A stretch of 64,000 nucleotides of DNA, from positions 1,362,781-1,426,780 of the forward strand of contig NZ_JAEVYN010000001.1 of assembly GCF_016807185.1 (NCBI RefSeq). Reading direction: 5' to 3'. This document shows positions 56,833 through 64,000 of this stretch, piece after piece (position 1 is the first letter of the stretch; the number at the start of each line of letters is the position of its first letter). Under the pieces are notes generated by a model. It did no database searches, was not told where the DNA came from, and worked only from the letters and a program-made list of their open reading frames with translations. The position numbers and the translations under genes were made by a program. Source of the stretch: Leptolyngbya sp. Cla-17. Its GTDB lineage: Bacteria; Cyanobacteriota; Cyanobacteriia; Leptolyngbyales; Leptolyngbyaceae.

Positions 56833-56836
56833 AGGC
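56827..56836. repeat. target-site duplication, left copy
   Basis: GATTAAAGGC is present directly left of the IS and again directly right of it (58034-58043). It covers the abrB stop codon. Because the element ends are C...G, an 8-bp duplication ATTAAAGG with one extra base pair at each IS end is an equally valid reading. Confidence 0.85.
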
Positions 56837-58033
56837 CAGGGTTATTTCATTCTAAATAGCTTCTTCAACAACTTCAGCCCATAACCTGCTTTCCGCCTTG
56901 CCTGTGCCATATTAGTTTCTCCGGCATCCCGATAGAGGTTGAGGGCTAGATTCCGGGCAGTGGCAAATAGGACAGGTAGTGCGCTGACTCGGATTCTAGA
57001 ACCATCTTCGCCTTGAGTCACATCTCGCACATGATGGACTTTATTCTCAACGTGCCAGTAATCCCGTATCCGTCGCCCAAACTGTTCGACTGTTTCGTCT
57101 AACGAACTGATGTAATAACGGATTTCAGGCTTTTTAATCAAGATATATTGCCCCTTGAGGATGTGCCGATAGCTCTTGACTCGAATAATGCTTCGTAATC
57201 CTGACCATTCTTCTGCTCCGGGCAACCCATCCCAGGTCTTCCACAAGCTGACGCTTCGGCGTTCGACTCGACCATGCCCCGTTTCAACGCAATTAATATG
57301 GGATTCGGACTGAAATTGTGCCGTAATTGCAGCGTAAAAATTGCCGTGGTTTCCTTTCAATGCGCCGAGATAGTCGTTTTCAGAGTCGATGATTTGCGCA
57401 GATATTTTTTTTGAGTGTTCAAAGCGTCGAAAGCAAACACCACTCCGCGTTTTGCCAGTTGCTCTAAGATCGGCGGAATCGCTTTAATTTCATTACTTTT
57501 GCAATCCACGGGCTGGGGAGGTAGGATCAGTCCTCGTTCCACGACGTATGCCGTGACTAATTGAATCGCAGGATGAGATTCTGTCGTACTCGCGTTCGTC
57601 TCAATCTGGTAAGAACCCCGTAAGACCTTACCATCAAGAGCGATCGTTTCTCCCGCTTTCGGTTCTATTGTGAAGAACTCTGAGATACAAGCTCCGTAGG
57701 ATTGATAGTCCAGCGTTAATAGCACCCGACGGATCGTACTATAGGATGGTAGTCCATGTTTCGGTGACCCAAACAGGAGAATCAGGGATTCACGGTATTC
57801 CTCTAACCAATCTCCCATCGCGATAAATCCGCCACAGCCTGCACTGATCGCTAAGGTAAACAAGGCTAAACAGACGGCATACTGATGACGGCTGCCCGCG
57901 CCTCGGCGGGGGTCGGGTAGGTGAGAAAATACTTCTACGATTGCAAGCGTACTCATCACGATCAAAGGGGGGAGAATGGACTTCCATACTCTGGACCCTA
58001 TGCTCACCTACTGTCTAGAATGAAATAACCCTG
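56837..58033 (-). mobile_element. ISAs1-family insertion sequence, complete
   Basis: 1197-bp element bounded by an 18-bp perfect inverted repeat: CAGGGTTATTTCATTCTA at 56837-56854 and its complement at 58016-58033. It is flanked by the 10-bp direct repeat GATTAAAGGC. It carries a single transposase gene on the minus strand whose frame is broken at an A8 tract. The size, CAGGG terminus and 8-10 bp duplications fit the ISAs1 family. The unblemished inverted repeats and duplication indicate a recent insertion. Confidence 0.92.
56842..58007 (-). pseudogene. ISAs1-family DDE transposase, frameshifted at A8
   Basis: Two overlapping frames together encode a normal-length transposase of about 388 residues. 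ORF A (58007 to 57357, GTG start) holds the associated N-terminal domain and the first catalytic Asp in ALDGKVLRGS and VFAFDALNTQKK. ORF B (from 57360, really from the shift onward to 56842) holds ALKGNHGNFY, RYYISSLDE and the catalytic Glu in WHVENKVHHVRDV. They are out of register at a run of eight A on the coding strand (57405-57412). A -1 shift at this tract restores KKISAQIIDSEND...LKGN exactly. Either the gene is inactivated by one missing base or it uses slippage. Confidence 0.85.
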
Positions 58034-58043
58034 GATTAAAGGC
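58034..58043. repeat. target-site duplication, right copy
   Basis: GATTAAAGGC immediately right of the IS, identical to 56827-56836. Sequence beyond it is the original downstream region of abrB. Confidence 0.85.
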
Positions 58044-58210
58044 ACTAACTGAAGCAACGAATCAAGTTGGAATTTTTGCGGGTATATTCCAACGCTATCA
58101 ATCTGCTTTTTTTGGGTTAGCAGAGAGTTTGCGTTAGCTTTGAGGAAAGTTTAGGCAGAAAAGTTTTTTTGACCTTAGGCTAAATAGTTATTGAGTAGGT
58201 CATCATTATT

Positions 58211-58321
58211 ATGGAATCAGTTGATTGGACAATAGTTCTTCCTGCGGGACTTGCGATCGCGATTTTTGTAGGCGGCATGTCAATGATGTTCACTGGCATC
58301 TGGACTAGCCGAAATCGCTAA
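58211..58321 (+). CDS. putative small single-pass membrane protein
   Basis: A 36-codon frame from ATG 58211: MESVDWTIVLPAGLAIAIFV then GGMSMMFTGIWTSRNR and stop. One continuous hydrophobic segment flanked by an acidic N-terminus and a basic C-terminus gives a good positive-inside topology. GTAGG lies about 11 bases upstream. It resembles in size the small subunits of photosynthetic or NDH complexes but matches none I know. Its stop is 12 bp from the stop of the convergent ClC gene. Confidence 0.5.
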   Translation: MESVDWTIVLPAGLAIAIFVGGMSMMFTGIWTSRNR

Positions 58322-58332
58322 AGCTAATAAAA

Positions 58333-60267
58333 TTAAGCCGACTGCTTTAAAGCAGTTAAAGGAATGGCTTCAGATGGGGCAGCAATCTGAGCATCTGCTG
58401 GTGATACCGCTTTTGTCAGGTGAGGGTTCAATGTATTTTGGGTAATCGCAAGACTGTAAGCTAAGCGAATCTTATCCTGTTCCAGCAAGCCAACGATTTG
58501 GCGCGGAGCGTCTCGATTCACCACTGGCAACTGCCTCAATCCCCGTGTTGCCATTCGCGATTGAGCGTCTGCGATCGGTTCATCTTCATAAGCGCACAAA
58601 ATTTCTTTCGTACAGATAGTCCATAGCGTCTCAACCCGAAGAGAAAAGAATTCTTGCTGATGATTCTCTGTGTTTCCCGGTTCCCACTGAGCGATCGCCC
58701 GATTAATATCTTGAAGCGTCACAATTCCAACTAATTGCTCCTGCTCATCCACAATCAGCGCACAGTGCGTTTGGTGTTGCACTAGGGCTAATCCCCCATC
58801 CAAAATTGATAACCCGCTAGAAAGCAGAAAATAATCTTGATGCATCGCTTGCCCCACCTGCAAATGCTGCATGATTTCTAGCCGTTGGTCTGACTCTTTT
58901 TCTAATTCTGCTGGTTGAATCGTTGGCAGCCTGCTGGTAATCGGTTTAAGCCATTCAACTAACCAAACGCTCAAGCCCACGGCTGCCATCAACGGCAAAA
59001 TGATCCGATAGTCGCGAGTCAGTTCAAACAACAACAAAATTGCAGTCAGGGGTGCCCGCACACTCGCCGCTAAAACGGCTGCCATGCCCACCATTGCATA
59101 GGCAGGAGGAGCCGCAATATTTGCTGAAATAATCAGGGGAAACAACGCTAGAGTTTTACCATAGGCGGCTCCTAAAGAAGCCCCCAAAAACATTGCAGGC
59201 GCAAACAATCCACCGACAAACCCACTGCCCAAGCTGAGCGCTGTCATCACTAACTTGGCAATTAGCAGGGACATCAGCAACGGTAAGGAAAACTGAACAT
59301 CCCGCAGCATGGCTTCAATCGTTTCATAGCCAATGCCCAAAACTTGGGGAAAGATCAGAGACACAGCACCAATGCAGACACCCCCAATCACCGGACGCAA
59401 CCCAACCGGAATCTGCTCCATACTGCCGAACCCATTAATCTTTCCCTGGAAAAACCGCTGGCAAAGCTGGATTGCTTGGGTATAGGCGATGGAAACCAGA
59501 CTGGCGAGTAGCCCTAATCCCAAATAAAGTGGAAGTTCTAGAGGACTGCGAACTTCATAGCTGGGTAATGTAAAAGCGGGTTGCCCTCCTAAACCAATCT
59601 GCGAGATTAAGGCAGCAACCACAGCGGAAAGTAGCACTACACTCACGGCTGAGGTGGCAAAGGTTGTGCCAAGCACGACTTCTAGTGCAAAAAAGACTCC
59701 TGCGATTGGGGCATTGAATCCAGCGGCCAATCCAGCGGCGGCTCCTGCACCGAGTAGTAGGCGCTGACGCTCTTGAGAAACTTGTAAAACTTTTCCGAGG
59801 AAAACTCCCACATTGCTACCAATTTCCACACTAGGACCTTCTGGTCCCAGAGAAGCTCCCGTTCCTAAGGACACCGAAGCAGCGATCGCCTTAATAATGC
59901 CCTTTGCCGCAGAAGCATTTGCAGCGCTTTGAGGAGATGAAATCAAGGAAGACAGTGTCGGACCAAAATCTTGCCATTGCCAACGCAGCAACCCAACCAC
60001 CAATCCACCTAAAACAGGAACTAACGCCAAAGTCCATGTCCCCCAGCCAGACACTGCTCCCATGAAGTCTTCCAACATTAGAGAGTGAATCTGCCCAATT
60101 AAATAGTGAAAACTGACTACAGCAATTCCAGTACCACTTCCAATTAATAACGCTAATAATAGTACAACTGTTTCAGGGGAGGCTTGTAACCGATTGGTTA
60201 GTGGAGGCAAAGAAGACGCAAGTGGAAGAGTGGAAAGCGATGGTTTTTTGGGGGAGCTTGGTGTCAT
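58333..60267 (-). CDS. ClC family chloride transporter with CBS pair
   Basis: 644 residues. The ClC domain (about 30-440) contains SLGTGASLGPEGPSVEIGSN, with the gating glutamate kept (GPEGP), and AAGFNAPIAGVFFALEVVLG. The GSGIP anion motif seen in the other ClC of this window is not evident. Two CBS domains (about 475-610; AMHQDYFLLSSGLSILDGGL, IVTLQDINRAI, LCAYEDEPIADAQSRMATRG, LLEQDKIRLAY) form the cytosolic tail; no USP domain. The N-terminus is a short Ser/Pro/Leu tail. It is a paralogue of, not a copy of, the 53238-55907 protein. Confidence 0.9.
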   Translation of the reverse strand: MTPSSPKKPSLSTLPLASSLPPLTNRLQASPETVVLLLALLIGSGTGIAVVSFHYLIGQIHSLMLEDFMGAVSGWGTWTLALVPVLGGLVVGLLRWQWQDFGPTLSSLISSPQSAANASAAKGIIKAIAASVSLGTGASLGPEGPSVEIGSNVGVFLGKVLQVSQERQRLLLGAGAAAGLAAGFNAPIAGVFFALEVVLGTTFATSAVSVVLLSAVVAALISQIGLGGQPAFTLPSYEVRSPLELPLYLGLGLLASLVSIAYTQAIQLCQRFFQGKINGFGSMEQIPVGLRPVIGGVCIGAVSLIFPQVLGIGYETIEAMLRDVQFSLPLLMSLLIAKLVMTALSLGSGFVGGLFAPAMFLGASLGAAYGKTLALFPLIISANIAAPPAYAMVGMAAVLAASVRAPLTAILLLFELTRDYRIILPLMAAVGLSVWLVEWLKPITSRLPTIQPAELEKESDQRLEIMQHLQVGQAMHQDYFLLSSGLSILDGGLALVQHQTHCALIVDEQEQLVGIVTLQDINRAIAQWEPGNTENHQQEFFSLRVETLWTICTKEILCAYEDEPIADAQSRMATRGLRQLPVVNRDAPRQIVGLLEQDKIRLAYSLAITQNTLNPHLTKAVSPADAQIAAPSEAIPLTALKQSA

Positions 60268-60754
60268 TAATGAAAATAGCGAAGCTTAGTCTAATTTTTA
60301 TATCTATCTATCATTTTGAGCTATTTCGCTTAAACCCGACACTGTTTCAAGCTCTTCTTGAAGAGGGATGCTTTTTTGCTGAAACGTTGAAGAATAAAAA
60401 GAATGAGCGGTCAGCTTCTTTCAAGAGATTTCAGAAGATTATCCTTGTCTATCGCCACCTCCGAAATTAGCGGTTGCATGGCGCGTCAGACAGATGTATT
60501 GCCAAGTGGAATAAGCGCAGGCACATCATATCAGGCACCTAGGGGCAACTGTCTAAATTTTTCCAGGGCTTTGCCCAACTCAAGGCATAGGGTAACCGCA
60601 ACGTCCGTCATCGGATATCGGGTTTAACAGCAGCAAGAAAATTAAGAAACATTAACCGCATTGGGTTAGTGAACCATGTAGTTTCTGTTGTGGCTCAAAA
60701 TCAAATATGAACTGAGATAGCTTCGAGAACGAAAACAAGCTTGAGCAAAATAGT
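60268..60754. other. intergenic gap, no supported gene
   Basis: 487 bp between the two divergent-to-convergent minus-strand genes. Frames across 60400-60630 are short. A minus-strand reading near 60500-60620 looks faintly protein-like but is interrupted by two stops. No promoter box, repeat or hairpin is clear. Confidence 0.4.
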
Positions 60755-61345
60755 TTAAAGATGGATGAAAGGCAATCCTTGAAGAAGCCTTTGAAAACTA
60801 GAAAAAACCTTTTTTGCATGCTTCCAAATAAGTCTCCAGTGAGTCAGAACATGGAGCAGGATAAATGCCAGAAAAATGTAAGATGACCAGAAGTGTGAGC
60901 TTCTAGTTAACTCAATCCAGTTCTGATTGAGAGCAAAGACGGGTGGTATGTGAATGCCAAAAAAAGTAGTGTTTACACCAACAAAGTTGCGGAGTAGGAA
61001 ACCACTTACCGGAGCCACCAACATAAAGAAATATAAGCTGCTGTGCAGAATAGTGGTTTGCAGCCAGGCAGGAGTAATTTTGGGCAAACGCCGCAAATAC
61101 TTGCTGCTAACAACCCTCAGTAGGAGAAAGATTCTGGCAATGAGCAGCATCAGAAACAGTATCCCAAAGGATTGGTGCAGGAAAGGAATTAGCTGCACCA
61201 GGAAATGAGCTTGGAGGGGCCGAGCAACAAAAACACCCGTAATATAAAGCGATAAAACGAAAGCTGCCATAACCCAGTGCAGAAGCATTAAATGTTTAAA
61301 AGCTGAGTTTTGACGTTTTGGTTTCTCTGTAGTTGTCGTCATCAT
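60755..61345 (-). CDS. cytochrome b561 family protein
   Basis: 196 residues with four transmembrane helices and the b561/b-type heme histidines: LMLLHWVMAAFVLSLYITGV (His in helix 1), FLHQSFGILFLMLLIARIFL, ILHSSLYFFMLVAPVSGFLL and FWSSYIFLAFILLHVLTHWR. The pattern fits the cytochrome b561 / nickel-dependent hydrogenase b-type family, shuttling electrons across the membrane. It is divergent from the exported beta-propeller protein and could supply it or the copper-related genes with electrons; this is inferred from proximity. Confidence 0.88.
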   Translation of the reverse strand: MMTTTTEKPKRQNSAFKHLMLLHWVMAAFVLSLYITGVFVARPLQAHFLVQLIPFLHQSFGILFLMLLIARIFLLLRVVSSKYLRRLPKITPAWLQTTILHSSLYFFMLVAPVSGFLLRNFVGVNTTFFGIHIPPVFALNQNWIELTRSSHFWSSYIFLAFILLHVLTHWRLIWKHAKKVFSSFQRLLQGLPFIHL

Positions 61346-61754
61346 GAAGCTTACCTTCTAGAAGGGATTGCCTCTTACCTTTGTCGAAAGTCATTAAAAA
61401 TTTATGAATCAGAAACTAGAATTCTTAGGTGATTGAAAAGCTGATCTGATGAAGTTTTTGTTTTTGACTTGGCAGATTCATAGATTTTTAATATCTGTGA
61501 TGGATGTTGAAGAGATGCTCGTTTATGGAGCTTCAATGGACATCTAGATTGATATATGAGTTATCCCTTTTGGTCTGTTGATGAGTTTAGCGGTGGGAAG
61601 GGTGGTACTTGGAGTGGCAACAGGTTCTGCGATCGCCCAATCACTCATCTTTCAGCAGTCTGTGAAGACTAGAATTCACATCTATCTGTTTTAGCGTCCA
61701 GCCTGTTTACAATTTCAATCATCATCGCAATGAAAAGTTTCACAGGAATTCGAG
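61346..61754. other. divergent promoter region upstream of beta-propeller gene
   Basis: 409 bp, AT-rich. It should hold promoters for the b561 gene and the YncE-like gene. A 37-codon frame at 61581-61694 (MSLAVGRVVLGVATGSAIAQ...) lacks a ribosome site and is not called as a gene. I looked for the direct repeat TTCAT-N4-TTCAT reported for CopR-type regulators and found only isolated half sites. Confidence 0.4.
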
Positions 61755-63131
61755 ATGAGCCTATCACGCCGAGAATTTCTTACAGCAGCCACTGCAGCCA
61801 CTGCTCTCACGGTTACCCAATCCAGCGGTCATGCCCAAACTTTAGAGAAAAATAAATCTAACCTCAAAGATTGTGTTGTCATCTGCAATGAAGATTCCAA
61901 CACCCTGTCAGTGATTGATCCACTCAATAATCGAGTTGAGACCACGATTAACCTGACCAGTTTCGATGAAGATCCACGCCCCCCGTTCCGATTTGTCACT
62001 GGCGGTGTTATGCCGACCCATGCCAGTATGGTGGTAAAACCGCTCTACCACGGTGCTATTCATATTCACGGCTCAGCACCATCGCCCGACTCGCGCTTGC
62101 TAGCGGTGACAGGTCGCGGCACTAGTAATGTTTATTTGATTGACATCGAGAAAAGACGGGTAATCGGCGGAGTATCCAATCCACAAGCAGGGCAAGCACA
62201 GAATGTGAACCCAGAACAGGTTTCTAGTGGCATTTTAATTGGACGCGAACCGCACGAGCCAACCTTTACGCGCAATGGTAAAGAACTGTGGGTCGCGATT
62301 CGGGGAGAAAATCGGATTGCTATCCTTGGGGTTCAATCTGCCCTCAATACACTCACACAAGGAATGACCGTTGGTGCTGTGCGGCAATACGTCAACAACG
62401 TCAATGGATGTGCCCAAGTGTGGTTTTCTAGAGATGGGCTGACTGCGTTCGTCACTTCGCAGAAGGCTGCACTCATTCATGTGTTTGATGTCAACCCCGA
62501 TCTCAACGGTTTTAGCCAACCCAAGCTCAAAACCCAGTTAGACATCAAAGCTCAAGATCCATTTGGCTTCACGCCATTCCAAAAAACAACGCCTGATGGT
62601 AAAGAAATTTGGTTTTCCCATAAATTGGCAGATGGACTCTCCGTCCGCAGCACTCGCGATGCCTATCAACTTCTGGATCACATTCTGTTAGGCGATCGCA
62701 CCCGCCCCAACCATATCGAGTTTGTTAAAAATGCGCGTGGCAAAGTCGCTTACGCCAGCTTTGCTCGCATTGACGATGGTGGACCTGGAAACATTGCGGC
62801 AAGTCAAATTGCAGTGATCGATCGCTCTGTTCCTCCTGGTCAGCGTCGAGTCATTGGTAGCTTTTTCAGTTATGGGCGAGAGGCACATGGTCTATGGACG
62901 AACCCAGAAAATACTCGGCTTTACATCGCCCACGAACAAGATGAACTTCCAGGAACACCCTCTGCCGGACAAACTGTTTGCACGGCATTTGACGTTTCTA
63001 ATCCATTCAAGCCGGAGTTCATCGCCCAAATTCCCCTCGGCAACTTAGAACTACCATCTGGCAAATTGCGTAACAAGAAAAGTATCAACTTAGTTTATGT
63101 CCGCCCTAATACACCTAGCCAAACTGCCTAA
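61755..63131 (+). CDS. exported YncE-like beta-propeller protein
   Basis: 458 residues. The N-terminus carries a twin-arginine-type signal (SRREFLTAATAATALTVT, cut near residue 28). The mature part shows beta-propeller blades: VVICNEDSNTLSVIDPLNNR, DSRLLAVTGRGTSNVYLIDI, GKELWVAIRGENRIAILGV, GLTAFVTSQKAALIHVFDV, GKEIWFSHKLADGLSVRST. Several histidines (HGAIHIHG, REPHEP, REAHGLW, AHEQDE) could bind metal or cofactors. Related proteins include YncE and nitrous-oxide-reductase-like propellers. AGGA lies upstream of ATG 61755. The DUF305 gene starts 28 bp after its stop, so the two are likely in one operon. Confidence 0.83.
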   Translation: MSLSRREFLTAATAATALTVTQSSGHAQTLEKNKSNLKDCVVICNEDSNTLSVIDPLNNRVETTINLTSFDEDPRPPFRFVTGGVMPTHASMVVKPLYHGAIHIHGSAPSPDSRLLAVTGRGTSNVYLIDIEKRRVIGGVSNPQAGQAQNVNPEQVSSGILIGREPHEPTFTRNGKELWVAIRGENRIAILGVQSALNTLTQGMTVGAVRQYVNNVNGCAQVWFSRDGLTAFVTSQKAALIHVFDVNPDLNGFSQPKLKTQLDIKAQDPFGFTPFQKTTPDGKEIWFSHKLADGLSVRSTRDAYQLLDHILLGDRTRPNHIEFVKNARGKVAYASFARIDDGGPGNIAASQIAVIDRSVPPGQRRVIGSFFSYGREAHGLWTNPENTRLYIAHEQDELPGTPSAGQTVCTAFDVSNPFKPEFIAQIPLGNLELPSGKLRNKKSINLVYVRPNTPSQTA

Positions 63132-63159
63132 TGCGAGTCTTACGATCAAGAGGTCAGCC

Positions 63160-63636
63160 ATGATCCAGCAAATCATTCTACTGATAGTCATCACAGTTCT
63201 CTTGGTGCTGAGATGTCCTTCAAGTGTGTTGGCAGAACAGTCAGAACCCTCTCATTCAAGGCACACACCTCAAATGACCGAGCGATCGAATGAAACGTCC
63301 ACACCGTTTGCCAAAGCAATGAAAGCCAGCATGACACGAATGATGACGGATATGCATCAACCTGACATGTCAGGAAATCCCGATGTTGATTTCCTGGCAA
63401 TGATGATTCCCCATCACACAGGAGCAGTAGAAATGGCACGGTTAGTTCTACTTTATGGGATCGATCCATTAGTGCGTCAGCTTGCCGAGGAAATGATTGC
63501 ATCCCAACAGGTGGAAATCACAGCGATGCAGACCCGATTGCCAGCCCTGAAAAAGGGAGCAGACCCTGATCCAGAAGGCTTTCCGGCGATTCATGGCACT
63601 CGTGGCAAAGGAACACCCTATTCAACCCTTAAGTAA
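63160..63636 (+). CDS. DUF305 exported protein (CopM-like)
   Basis: 158 residues. The signal peptide QQIILLIVITVLLVLRCPSSVLA is followed by a His/Met-rich N-terminal stretch (MTRMMTDMHQPDMSG) and the DUF305 signature DVDFLAMMIPHHTGAVEMAR with later QLAEEMIASQQVEITAMQ. In Synechocystis the DUF305 protein CopM is a periplasmic copper binder encoded next to the CopRS two-component system; here a response regulator gene begins 102 bp downstream. ATG 63160 is chosen because AGAGG lies upstream and a signal peptide follows; the frame from 63097 would overlap the preceding gene. Confidence 0.85.
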   Translation: MIQQIILLIVITVLLVLRCPSSVLAEQSEPSHSRHTPQMTERSNETSTPFAKAMKASMTRMMTDMHQPDMSGNPDVDFLAMMIPHHTGAVEMARLVLLYGIDPLVRQLAEEMIASQQVEITAMQTRLPALKKGADPDPEGFPAIHGTRGKGTPYSTLK

Positions 63637-63738
63637 GAGAAGTTTGAGGAGCCATTGTGTTTGCCCTTTTATGCTGTCCCCGAACGTTTTCTGATTGTGC
63701 CTGTCTGCATCGACTCAACCCCTTTATGATCACAATCA

Positions 63739-64000
63739 ATGACTACTGTGAAAACTATTTTAGTGGTCGAAGACGATCTCAGCCTGCGTGAGACGGTGCA
63801 GCTTTATATTGAGCGAGAAGGTCTGGCGTGTTTAACCGCTAGCAACGGGGCAGAGGGTGTCGCTCAGGTGCAATGCTTTCGTCCTGATCTAGTGGTGCTC
63901 GATCTGGTATTGCCGGACATTAGCGGCTTTCAAGTCTGTCAAGAAGTCCGGACACTGGGGTATTTTGTACCCATTTTAATATTGACAGCGCGGGCAGAGG
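63739..64000 (+). CDS. response regulator receiver domain (OmpR/CopR-like), 3' end outside window
   Basis: 87 codons are visible before the right edge. ATG 63739 opens a receiver domain: KTILVVEDDLSLRETV (acidic pair EDD), RPDLVVLDLVLPDIS with the phosphoacceptor Asp in VVLDL, and PILILTAR with the conserved Thr. The layout is that of an OmpR-type regulator whose C-terminal winged helix lies beyond the window. Its placement after a DUF305 gene matches the copM-copR-copS order in Synechocystis, so a copper-sensing role is the leading hypothesis. Confidence 0.85.
   Translation, partial: MTTVKTILVVEDDLSLRETVQLYIEREGLACLTASNGAEGVAQVQCFRPDLVVLDLVLPDISGFQVCQEVRTLGYFVPILILTARAE

Noticed and set aside
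60403..60627. 74-codon plus-strand frame and a faint minus-strand protein-like reading
   Set aside because: The plus frame has no domain; the minus reading is interrupted by two stops and no homologue could be named.
61581..61694. 37-codon frame MSLAVGRVVLGVATGSAIAQ...
   Set aside because: No ribosome site and no recognisable family; hydrophobicity alone is not enough.
61346..61754. CopR-type operator TTCAT-N4-TTCAT
   Set aside because: Only isolated half sites were found; no full direct repeat with the right spacing.
1..64000. CRISPR arrays, prophage and rRNA operons
   Set aside because: No regularly spaced repeat, phage structural gene or rRNA segment was seen in the window.

Overview
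The window is a chromosomal segment of a cyanobacterium. The octamer GCGATCGC (HIP1) and its core recur throughout coding and non-coding DNA. The gene set is that of an oxygenic phototroph: the magnesium chelatase subunit ChlH, a PsbQ-type photosystem II protein, the proton-extrusion protein PxcA, a DesA-type desaturase, a NarM-type nitrate reductase-associated protein, a cyAbrB regulator, and a DnaE polymerase split by a trans-splicing intein. A filamentous Leptolyngbya-like or related lineage is plausible, but the sequence alone does not settle the genus. No rRNA, CRISPR array, prophage or plasmid-type region was seen. There is one tRNA gene, one complete insertion sequence and one relic of a duplicated gene.

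Layout. 1-10.7 kb: fmt (cut by the left edge), desA, a PilP-like lipoprotein, small membrane proteins, an 801-residue single-pass protein on the minus strand, and a subtilisin-type protease coupled to a 73-residue protein. 10.8-15.8 kb: nusB, ftsY, a TauE/SafE-like transporter overlapping a small exported protein, and pgl. 15.9-20 kb: a run of signalling genes (zinc ribbon-FHA, FHA-zinc ribbon-pseudokinase, degenerate sensor histidine kinase) in which both kinase domains have lost key catalytic residues. 20-28 kb: dapB, a membrane protein, cobH, a TPM-domain protein, a tandem QueD-like protein, dxr, and the C-terminal half of split dnaE with its 36-residue intein fragment.

28-38 kb: psbQ, a DAO-type flavoenzyme, narM, small proteins, an ABC1-family kinase, then chlH. 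Next to chlH lies a 314-bp fragment of a second chlH that differs almost only at synonymous sites. 38-50.5 kb: a YdcF-like protein, tRNA-Thr(UGU), an intact sensor kinase paralogous to the degenerate one, typA with twin terminators, an ABC permease, an HD phosphohydrolase, a thioesterase, a double USP protein, a J-domain/pentapeptide protein, a Crp/Fnr regulator and pxcA.

50.5-64 kb: an AddB/UvrD-like ATPase, a ClC-CBS-USP fusion whose gating glutamate is replaced by glutamine, and a cyAbrB gene with an ISAs1-family element inserted at its stop codon. That element has 18-bp perfect inverted repeats, a 10-bp target duplication, and a transposase shifted at an A8 tract. A second ClC-CBS protein follows, then a putative metal/redox group: cytochrome b561, a Tat-exported beta-propeller, a DUF305 (CopM-like) protein and the start of an OmpR-type response regulator cut by the right edge.

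Most genes are housekeeping and appear as single genes or short co-directional pairs. The parts most worth following up are the degenerate-kinase signalling cluster, the chlH relic, the GRQGP ClC-USP fusion, a C-rich intergenic-type repeat that has become coding in ftsY, and the probable copper-response genes at the right edge.
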